Shown here one piece after another: positions 56,284-64,000 of a stretch of 64,000 nt of DNA; position 1 is the first letter of the stretch, and each line of letters begins with the position of its first letter. The translations under genes were made by a program, and so were the position numbers. Origin of the DNA: Xanthoparmelia taractica (Eukaryota; Ascomycota; Lecanoromycetes; Lecanorales; Parmeliaceae); the NCBI GenBank assembly GCA_033085395.1, contig JANQBS010000001.1, forward strand, positions 372,001 to 436,000, written 5' to 3'. Below the pieces are notes generated by a model. It searched no databases. It had not been told where the DNA came from and was given only the letters and a program-made list of their open reading frames with translations.

Positions 56284-58557
56284 TTATATGTCATGTTTGA
56301 CGTATATGACAGGTCCTGTGTATCTGTGCCGTCCCCAGACCGCGTAGAAGGTCAGGAAGAAGACGAGGACGCTTATCCAGATCACGCAGCTCCAGTTCAT
56401 TTCGCTCGGCGCCGGGTTGGGAGCAGCCGGGAAGAACTGGAATATCCAAAACACCGCGAGGAAGCATAGCGCAATTATGTTGATCGAGTTGCCGGCTTTA
56501 CCAAGGTTGAATCGAGAAGCTGGGAGCGGTTCGCCGGATAGTCGTTTTCTAAGGATACCTGGAATTTGTAATTAAGCGTTCTATATTTCAGGGCGAGTCA
56601 CAACCGGAACATACATGCGATGCAGATAATGTAGCTTGTGACCAGGCCCGAGACGTTCAAGGACACAAAGATTCCATATGCCACCTCGCTACCGATTGCA
56701 ATGCAAGTGAGACAGATGGTGAACGCAATAGAGACTGCCATCGCATTAACCGGACTATAGCTTCCATCAGTTGAAAGGCTCCAAAAGTGCATTCAAAGAC
56801 TCACACGTCCCAACCAGGGCGTACCTGAGAAAGCCAGGAGCTATATGGGAGGCCGCCATCACGGGCGAACGACCTAGGTCCGACGTCAGTCGGAGTTCCT
56901 ACTAGCCAGTAGAAAAACCCATTCCGCTTGGACTTACCAAAGCTGCCTTGATGTTGCTGTGACGCCATTGACAGAACATGCCACTACAAGGATAAGGATA
57001 ACAACCGCAAGGATAGTTGCCGCGGGAACTGAATGCGTTGCGTTGAGAACGACTGCGATATACGGCTGACCCGTAGAAGACTCCAACGCGGATTCAACAT
57101 CGCCAAGGCAGAACATCAAAGAGACTGAGATTGATACTGGGTCAGCGTCTAAGAATGGAATATGCAATGATGAAGGAAAATGTACCAACAACAATAAAAG
57201 AGGTGATGTAATTTGTGATTGCAGTAACCAACATGGAGCGAGGAAGAGTCCAAGCAGAGTTCCTCAGCTCTTCTGATAGATGCACGGTTGCGTCGGCACC
57301 AGCCAGGTATGGTACAGGTCCGTTCAAACCGACTAGACAAGCCAATCCGGTGGTACGCCAGCCATTGGTTTCGAAATTGGTGAAGACGGACGAAGCAGTG
57401 CCTCGAGGAGCCGTGGTCCTATAGGAAGTGAGAGCGATCAGCGGCCTGGTGTAATCTCAAATTGTGCATTTGTAGGCGTTAGGTTGAAGTACGCACCAAA
57501 GCACGATGACAAAAGCAAAGAAGCCGAGGACGTGGATAACTGTCACAACGCCTTCCATGAGAGGCAACTTTCGGAAGAACACGGTATTGGCGAAGATACA
57601 CAGAAGTAAGATCGCCCAAGAAAGCAAGGTTGTCTGCCAGGCACTCGCAACGTAGCTTTCGTGACCAAGGTTGATCAAAGCAGTAATCTGCTGTGCAGAC
57701 GCCTACAACGATGGGTTTAGCCGTAGTATCAGACAAGACCCGTACATTTACTCACATAACAAGTTGCTGCAAGACTGGTCTGCCAGCCTAAAACGCAGAA
57801 AAAGCCGACACAGAACGAAAGGATTTTCTGATACTTTCTTGGTGCAACTGGTGAATATTTCAGTAGACATTCTGCAAACAAAAGCCTTTTTGCTAGATTA
57901 TAACGTACATTCCGATGTCCTGGGCAAAAAAGGCAAGAAGTAAGCCAGAGTGCAAAGTCCTGTAACATGATGAAGAGACGGTCCTACCAGTGGTACTGTC
58001 CTCCTCTGCCGCGCAGGTCTGTCAGCCGAGATGGAGATCAAAGGCGAGTAGAGATTTGCCCTACGCTGTAGGCGCCATGCTCGCCATCTCTGCCATAGCT
58101 TCATAGCTGTTAACCGCTAAGTGCAACCTGGTATTCAGATGATTCCAACTCACATAGGCAGGTAAAGAATAAGCCGCAGATTGCTACCAACAACATATAT
58201 ATACTCCCAGCCTTTCCGCCATTGGACAACGTCAGTACAACATTGCTAGGTAGGAGATCTCGTCAGCATATGGAGTTTGTCATTCGATCCTAAAAGTAAA
58301 AGGGTCGAGTTGGACGAGCGAGCTCACATCAAGGCGAATTCCCACGAGCATCCCAAGATCATGGCATAGCCTGTTATACTGAAAAACCGAAACTCGCGAC
58401 GCAGCTCTTGCTTCTTGCCAATGCGCACCATGCCGCGCCGGTCCCACTCATCGCCCAACAATTCTGAAGTGTCACCGGGAGTGACATCGGACAGCTCGTA
58501 GACGTCAGACTGGGGAGAGAAGGACTCCTCTTTGGCTCCGTACACCCTAGTTTCCAT
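56284..58557 (-). CDS. APC-superfamily amino acid/choline permease, eleven exons, possible lesion
   Basis: Exons on the minus strand: 58557-58328, 58245-58154, 58098-58065, 58005-57988, about 57875-57756, 57702-57497, 57418-57186, 57136-56938, 56873-56805, 56754-56615 and 56558-56284. The order of motifs fits fungal GABA/choline-type permeases. They are FSITGYAMILGCSWE, MAEMASMAPTAGGQYHW, SFCVGFFCVLGWQTS, GLNGPVPYLAGADATVHLSEE, SFARDGGLPYSSWLS and GEPLPASRFNLGKAGN, with about twelve membrane helices. Two exons are only 34 and 18 nt. All junctions keep phase except that into the fifth exon. There the Trp codon would become TGA and one frame change is needed before APRKYQKILSF, so the gene may be dead or a splice form was missed. 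It imports amino acids or related amines at the plasma membrane. Confidence 0.75.
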
Positions 58558-59861
58558 ACTTCTTCTAGTGGTTAGCGATACAGAAAGTGTATCGATAAAG
58601 CAAAGCAGAAACAGCCGCCGTTACCTGGAGGATTGGTGAAACCAGTGAATAAGGATATAGTACAAACGCGAGCAGACAGAAGCCGCAGAAGTGCTGTGTT
58701 TGAGTATACAGAACTCACTGAGTCGCGGACAAGATATAGGGTTGGAAGTAAGAGGAGACAGCTGTACGACTCACTGAACGTGATCCGAAAGGAGCCGAAA
58801 GGATTGGTAGGGAATTGCACTTGCTACAGGGACGTACGGCTGGGACGAGGGGAAGTGGGGGATCTTGCATTGATAGCGTCGAGAGTCGGGCGATCTACTG
58901 AAAATTAATGTCACCTAACTGCCTCTTGTAAAGCAAGTGACTTTTAGCGTCCTCGCTCCGCCTCGTCTATGACACGCGATAGGGCACGGGATACAATTAG
59001 CCAGAAAGACTGTGACCTATATATAAGACTAGCCACGAAGAAGAAGACTAGGTAGGTACAGAGGAGTCGCTGGAAGAATATAGGCCTGAGTGAAGGCGCT
59101 AAGCCCTACGCCCTAGCCGGCCCCAGGACTTATCGCTGTAGAACCCGCCCCCGAAGCACTCCGACCTGCGTGTGCCACGAATTGAATTCGTGGCATACGC
59201 TTGTACTCTATGTTTTGGAACCAAAATGAGTTAGTCCTATCCTTACTCTTTAGTATTAACTCCACCCCCCGGGGAGCTCTTCTCAATTCTGTATATTATC
59301 ATAATTCATCGCTGTCAGGCTCGATTCCTGTGTCGCAAGGTACCCGCCAAGATGTCGCTAACATCAAATACATGCACGCCACCCGCTGCTGTTGAGGAAG
59401 CTACAGCCTGCAGGATTCCAAAGTTTTAGCGTTCACAGCGAGAGAAAAGACAAATCATCGCTTCTCTCGTTTCAGCAAAGAATGATTCGAAACTTATAGC
59501 GGGAGAGCTCCAGGAGCTATAACCAGACCAAGGGATGAGATGCAACGCCAGGAGTCGATACAAAAGTAATGGACTAATGGGAAACGAAGGATGGGGTCTA
59601 GACGGACTTGGCCAATAACCAGCATCTCGTTTTCACGTCCCGATGTAGACAGTTCTCATGCAAGATTTCAGGTTTGCTTTTCTTTTAATCCCTTGTTTAT
59701 ACTTTGCATCTCGGCGTAATAAATGTAAGTACATGATTTATCTTCGCTTTGGCTTTCCTATTCCGCGTTCTTGCTCCGATCTACCTCAGATTTTCTCCCA
59801 TGTATAAAAAGAAGCGCAGACCTCGAATTTGAAATACATACTTTGATATTTCTTCATAGAA
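58558..59861. other. Long intergenic region, no gene seen
   Basis: About 1.3 kb between divergent genes. The part 58975-59400 is compositionally mixed (gacctatatataag, gaagaagaagactagg, then C-rich) and could be an old retroelement fragment, but no boundaries are visible. Confidence 0.5.
59173..59195. repeat. 11-bp perfect palindrome with one central base
   Basis: tgccacgaatt, g, aattcgtggca. No overlapping gene. Confidence 0.9.
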
Positions 59862-60587
59862 ATGCTGATCCAATCTTTCTGGCTTACGAGCCTCTTCTTC
59901 GCCGCCTCGGCAACTGCACATGCTTACCCTCCAAGGGGCCTAAAGCCACGCTATCTCTCCACCGGGACCGGTATCTCGCTTTCTCCTACTGCATACCCTA
60001 CCAACATTGCCAATGGAACAACCACAGTATCTCCTCCTCCCCTATCAACCGCAGCTTCCACCTCAACATCATCGGCCGCAGCTCCCACCTCAACATCATC
60101 GGATTTCTATCTCGTTGCAGCGGATACGGGCACCTACCTCGACGGCTATTATCTCTTCATCAATGGTAACAGAGGAGTCGGCGCCGGCGATCTCCAGATC
60201 ATGATCTTCACCGAAGAGCTGCCTCCGGAGTGGAGCCTTCCTTCCGCCACTTTCCATCTAGCCGCCAACAACACGCTTGTGCCCGGATACGGAGGAGACG
60301 GCAAATCATTTGGTATCTCCCCATTCAATTATTGGTTCTTCAACAAGGATCCCATTCTGGAGACGCTCGAGGTGTTCGAGTCGATCTGCGAGATTGTGGA
60401 CGGGGAGCTAAAGTGCGTGACGGGACCGAACACGGTCTTCTTTGTGTGTACGCTTGTCTTCCCTGATGGACCCTTTAAAGGCCAGCCCGTCAATGATAAT
60501 GATTTGGTCCCCCTGTTGGGACCGGCGGTGGACTTGTCGCCGGCTTGTAACGGTGTTCCGCTTACTCTGAAGGTGGTGCCTGTTTAG
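59862..60587 (+). CDS. Secreted protein of unknown function
   Basis: A single exon codes for 241 residues. MLIQSFWLTSLFFAASATAHA is a strong signal peptide, followed by a Ser/Thr/Ala-rich linker (STAASTSTSSAAAPTSTSS) that is probably O-glycosylated. The folded part begins at DFYLVAADTGTYLDGYYLFINGN. It contains three cysteines in ESICEIVDGELKC and FFVC, plus one in PACNGVP, and ends LTLKVVPV without a membrane segment. The beginning of the domain (FYLVAADTGTYLDGYY) resembles other Ser/Thr-linked fungal secreted proteins, but I cannot name a family. The start is well supported by the signal peptide. A TATA-like atgtataaaaag lies about 60 bases upstream. Confidence 0.78.
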   Translation: MLIQSFWLTSLFFAASATAHAYPPRGLKPRYLSTGTGISLSPTAYPTNIANGTTTVSPPPLSTAASTSTSSAAAPTSTSSDFYLVAADTGTYLDGYYLFINGNRGVGAGDLQIMIFTEELPPEWSLPSATFHLAANNTLVPGYGGDGKSFGISPFNYWFFNKDPILETLEVFESICEIVDGELKCVTGPNTVFFVCTLVFPDGPFKGQPVNDNDLVPLLGPAVDLSPACNGVPLTLKVVPV

Positions 60588-60933
60588 ATTGGTGGCGGTC
60601 GGGGAGTTGAAGGAGCACGGACTAAAACCAAGTTCATCCAAGCCGAGCCTGCTAGGTCCCGGCGAATTTAAACTCGAGCATCGACTTATTTTCACTCGTT
60701 TGAACGTATCGAATCCATTATACAGATCACCTAACTTTCATAACGCCAAAAGAAGTGGGTAATATAGCAAGTGTATGAGACCGCAAGACTCTTCTCGTCC
60801 TTGTTTCCTACTCACAATTACACACCTTGTCCCATCTACCGCCGATCTGCAATGAAAGCGCTCCATATCCCAACATGTTGCGTTTGCGTATAGGTAACCT
60901 AATCTCAATGCTCCTCCTTCTACCAGCAAGCAC

Positions 60934-61345
60934 CTAACTACGCGTCCGCCCGTACGGCCATCTCCTAACCCCAATGAATGGAGGCCGAACTCCCAATTGC
61001 CGGGGCGGGGGTTCCATTGAAGGCAGTGGTAGCGGATGCACGAGCTCGGTCCGACACATGGGACAGCTCCTTGGTGACTTTTTTCCAGCTGATGTGAGCC
61101 ACGTCGATATGCAGTTCTTCCCAAAGACGTGACCGCATGGGAGTAGTACTGGCACCTTTTGTAAGTGTTCCTTGGTGAAGGGAAGGAAAAGGAAAAAGAA
61201 GAAGAAGAAGGGATTCCATGCATATATGACAATTCTTTTGGTCTTCCTGAAGGTTCGCTATTTTGGGAACTGGTAGGTCAGAGATGAATCTTTTGACTGC
61301 TGACTGTAGGGTCGGTATGGTGGCCTCGAGGGGAGTACAGTCCAT
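60934..61345 (-). pseudogene. RING-finger protein with frameshift in a (CTT)n tract
   Basis: On the minus strand, MDCTPLEATIPTLQSAVKRF begins at 61345 and reaches NCHICMES, the first C-x2-C pair of a RING. The remaining ligands lie in another frame: VLLPCGHVFGKNCISTWL and SCPMCRTEL, ending at the stop 60934-60936. The switch occurs in the pyrimidine run cttcttcttcttcttttt at about 61175-61205. There the second frame reads on as PFTKEHLQKVPVLLPCGH. No GT donor is available to make this an intron. Repeat slippage is the simplest cause. RING proteins are E3 ubiquitin ligases or their partners; the target is unknown. Confidence 0.65.
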
Positions 61346-62001
61346 AAGGAGAACTCGATGGGACGTCTACCGTTAGAAAAGTAGAAGTTGCACTTTCTAC
61401 TCTACCTCTGCCAAATCGGTGAGGCTTGAGGTTTGAGGCTTTATTGGTCAATAGCTGTGTTGTGTTACTCTTGTAGGTTTGCCACCCGAGTCCGAAATTT
61501 TTAGAAACTCAGAGTTGAATGGCTGATTTGTAGATAGACGTCCAGAGATAAGGGCTGCGAGTGGGTCGAGCGAGGTATTAAATAAGATGTTGTTATGATC
61601 TTTGCTGCTAGAAATGAGAAGGAGGAAAAGACGCTAAAGGTATGGTGGAATCTCCACGTTTGGAAGAGACTGATGTAAGGAAGGCAGAGAGCAAAATAAA
61701 CAATAAAGAGGATGTGCTCTGATCTTATGGGTAATGTGTTCTAAAAAGGAGTATTCATGAATTATTCTCAATGGTTTGGAAACGTGGCCCCTACTCGATA
61801 CCCTGCGCCTTCCACATATTGATCAAAATAGCCCCCAGAAATATCAACGTGTCTGATGGACCAGCTACCGAAGAACCCTGAAATCCCGCAAATTGCATGT
61901 CAGTTTGAATTTTCACTCCGTACAACACCGCTTTGGATGAGGCCCCAGCAACTAGTTTCTCACATCCCTTCTGCACCCTCCACCTCTTATCACCAATTCG
62001 T
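61346..62001. other. Intergenic, no gene seen
   Basis: Nothing recognisable on either strand. It contains the promoter of the RING gene and the 3' flank of the next. Confidence 0.5.
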
Positions 62002-62421
62002 TTACTGCGAGACACATGCTTGCTTCCTAGCCGACTTCTTTTGACGTTTCTCCGTGCTCTCTAGGACACTCCGCTCCCTCCTCTTCATCGACTTCCATGC
62101 ATGTATTGCATCGTCATGCCAAGGACATGGAAAGCGCTCACTCCGTTCGATGGGCTCATCCTGGCGGACATACGTATGTTCCTTACAATGGAGATAAGGG
62201 AACCGATTCTGGCCACGTGTCACGAAAAGTCTGGATCCGTCGCCGAAGTCGATGTCGCCATATTTATCGGTATGTCGGACCAGCACGGTTAGTAGCCAGT
62301 CTGAGGTGTCCCCTCCCGCAGGACACGACCTTATCTGCGTATCACAGTATTGAACATCTTTGTTACCATGGTACACTTGGCAGCCGCATGGGCTGTATTC
62401 ATGGTATTCAAATCGGCACAT
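62002..62421 (-). CDS. Small Cys-rich protein with polybasic tail and C-terminal CaaX-like motif (paralogue 1)
   Basis: A single exon codes for 139 residues starting MCRFEYHEYSPCGCQVY. The N-terminal half has cysteines at 2, 12, 14, 26 and 33, then HCKEH and CPWHDD, a possible metal-binding set. The last 30 residues are strongly basic (KRRERS, EKRQKKSARKQ) and end in Cys-Val-Ser-Gln. A Cys four residues from the end, preceded by a basic run, is the arrangement of farnesylated Ras-like proteins. No signal peptide is present, so a cytosolic or membrane-attached protein is expected. It shares layout and motifs with the protein at 63296-63793. The function is unknown, and prenylation is inference. 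Confidence 0.7.
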   Translation of the reverse strand: MCRFEYHEYSPCGCQVYHGNKDVQYCDTQIRSCPAGGDTSDWLLTVLVRHTDKYGDIDFGDGSRLFVTRGQNRFPYLHCKEHTYVRQDEPIERSERFPCPWHDDAIHAWKSMKRRERSVLESTEKRQKKSARKQACVSQ

Positions 62422-63295
62422 GGTGTTTGTATTGCTGAGGAAGTATTTTGCTTGGTTTGCAGGATGTTAGACTTTTGACTCTGAAGACAAGATTGGTCTT
62501 GGTAAAGTTGGTCTTGGAAAGGGACAAGTGATGACGTTCTAGCAGGACGCTGGACTGCTCGACCGTTCGAGGCAGGATTGAAGTAGGGAGCCCGTTTCGC
62601 AAGGGAGGTGTGACGCCAGTGATGGTGGATAGCAGATCGCTGTTTGCCTTATGACGCCGCTATGATGCTCGTCTTGCAAGCGACCGTCTAAAGATGGGCG
62701 GCGGCCTCGAATAAATGTAGATTCAAATGAATTCGGCTGCTTTTCAAGAAATGAAGAATCTCATAGCACAAATCTAGCTTTCTCAACAAAGGAAGACCCT
62801 GGCTTTTTATAACAAAGACCACAACAGTGAAGACGTCACGGTTGCAGTAAGAAAGTGGTATTGTTCGAAACTGGTTGCCACACCTAAAAGAGGTCGATTC
62901 CGGGTGACAAGGCAGGAAGTGGGACGGATCGAGGTATGGACAATAGAGGCGAAACATACCTACCATACTTATTGTTTCGACTTCTGCTTCGAAGCTAGGC
63001 GATATATCTCCTGATTACCTTACTGGAGTATGGAATTATTTTTTGAGTGAGGTTTGACATGGTAGATGCCCGAGTACCCGGCAAGGTTTGCATGGGACAG
63101 AGAAAGGCTGATGTAGAGAAGAGGGAGCAATGGTCGTGACTAAGGAGGTTTGCTTGTGGTTGGGGAAACTTCATTCAGAGGATTATCTAAGAAGGACTAT
63201 CGCCACCGCAGAACCATCTATTTCCTTCAGCATAATGTCCTGCCTCTATGCTCCACGGCAACGAATTTATGAGCATACTCCTCTCAAGTCATCAT
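62422..63295. other. Intergenic between the two paralogues, no gene seen
   Basis: About 870 bp with no coding signal. It should hold the promoter of paralogue 1. Confidence 0.5.
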
Positions 63296-63793
63296 CTACT
63301 GCACGACACAACAACTCTGGTTGCTATCCCTATCTTCTGCTTTTTGTCTCTTTATCGCCTTCTTCACTAATTTCTTCTCCTCATCTCGCTTCCCAGCCTC
63401 CCTTTTATTATTCCGTTCCTTTATCAGCTTCTCAGCACCCATAATTCCCTTCATCGTCATGCGATCCCATCGCTCCTTGATACCACCGGGCTTATGGTAA
63501 GGGCATTCCAGACGCCGGGACTTGTTTAGTACGGGTTTAGGATCGTGGCAACCGATAAGCCCGAATAGGTGGCTGTCTTTTTCCGGCCTGGTCCTGAGAT
63601 GGATCCCACCGGCCCAGTCATCAAGTTCGCTGTGTTCATCTTTTTCCTCAACCATCAAGGTCTCGTCAAAGTGGTCGAGTGACCGCGGGTACCCGTACAA
63701 ATGGTCGGTGCAGTAGCTGAAGTCACCAGTGTAGAGTCTGCAAGCGGTCTTGGAGGTGCATGACCGGCACTCGATGTAGATGAAGTTGCACAT
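63296..63793 (-). CDS. Small Cys-rich protein with polybasic tail and C-terminal CaaX-like motif (paralogue 2)
   Basis: A single exon codes for 165 residues starting MCNFIYIECRSCTSKTACRLY. Like its neighbour it opens with MC-F-Y-E and clustered cysteines. It has a Cys/His pair late in the core (LECPYHKPGG, compared with FPCPWHDD), then a long basic helix (KLIKERNNKREAGKRDEEKK, then LVKKAIKRQK). It ends Cys-Cys-Val-Val-Gln, so the last four residues form a CaaX-like box, with an extra Cys before it that could be palmitoylated. The two genes lie on the same strand about 0.9 kb apart, which suggests tandem duplication followed by strong divergence. The function is unknown. Confidence 0.7.
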   Translation of the reverse strand: MCNFIYIECRSCTSKTACRLYTGDFSYCTDHLYGYPRSLDHFDETLMVEEKDEHSELDDWAGGIHLRTRPEKDSHLFGLIGCHDPKPVLNKSRRLECPYHKPGGIKERWDRMTMKGIMGAEKLIKERNNKREAGKRDEEKKLVKKAIKRQKAEDRDSNQSCCVVQ

Positions 63794-64000
63794 GGTGTTC
63801 GTGCTGGCAAGAAGGTATGTTGCTGTGCTTGGGGCGCTAGATTGCTGCCTCGGATGTTGGATGTAGCGAATTTGGCGGTACCTGGTAGGTATTACACTAA
63901 GAGGTGTGATAGGAGCTCGATATCGGTGATGTATTCAAATGCTAAATGCTATCTGCGATGAATTCGAAATCAATGTGCAACTGTCTTGGCCTGTATCCAG
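63794..64000. other. Window end, upstream of paralogue 2
   Basis: Promoter side of the preceding minus-strand gene. No other feature is seen before the window ends. Confidence 0.4.

Noticed and set aside
59300..59340. ggctcgattcctg resembling a tRNA B box
   Set aside because: No A box, anticodon arm or acceptor pairing could be found upstream, so no tRNA is called. I saw no tRNA or rRNA gene anywhere in the window.

Overview
The window is nuclear DNA of a filamentous ascomycete (Pezizomycotina). Its genes carry short introns (about 47-93 nt) with GT...AG ends and ctnac-like branch sites. The protein families are typical of filamentous fungi: HET, NACHT/STAND, CAP10, S41 (ustP-like) and GPI-anchored Ser/Thr-rich proteins. 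Duplicated DNA shows the C-to-T / G-to-A decay left by repeat-induced point mutation (RIP). The retroelement families suggest Leotiomycetes, but that is inference.

Layout. 1-19.2 kb is GC-balanced and gene-bearing: a nonsense-mutated NACHT gene, a frameshifted S41-type secreted peptidase gene, a small secreted Cys protein, an unrecognised minus-strand gene, a secreted Cys-rich protein, an ALKBH6-like dioxygenase, a polyprenol reductase (DFG10/SRD5A3 type), a CAP10 glycosyltransferase, a ferric reductase, a nucleoside hydrolase with an 8-nt exon, and a PIN4-type parvulin. 19.2-41.9 kb is one 22.7-kb AT-rich RIP-degraded block, read here as a nest of three transposons. The outer Gypsy-like element has 150-bp terminal repeats and a CTACG flank duplication. 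Its gag is split by a 6.95-kb chromodomain Gypsy element with an AACTT target-site duplication. Its pol is split by a 7.7-kb hAT element with 20-bp inverted ends.

41.9-64 kb returns to genes. It holds a DUF7730-like fragment, a small two-exon coiled-coil gene, a Cys-rich single-pass membrane protein, a HET gene with two one-base frameshifts, a STAND-N/ubiquitin-like pseudogene, a GPI-type repeat protein, an eleven-exon APC permease with a probable lesion, a secreted protein, a frameshifted RING gene, and two related small Cys proteins that both end in a CaaX-like motif. A 1.2-kb segment occurs twice, at 50.1 and 54.9 kb. One copy is strongly RIP-mutated only across the shared part and has since received a 156-bp solo LTR.

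The neighbouring genes do not form an obvious pathway or secondary-metabolite cluster. The common theme is decay: the NLR-like and HET genes are all broken, and repeats have been mutated and re-invaded. All annotation is from reading the sequence; no homology search was run.
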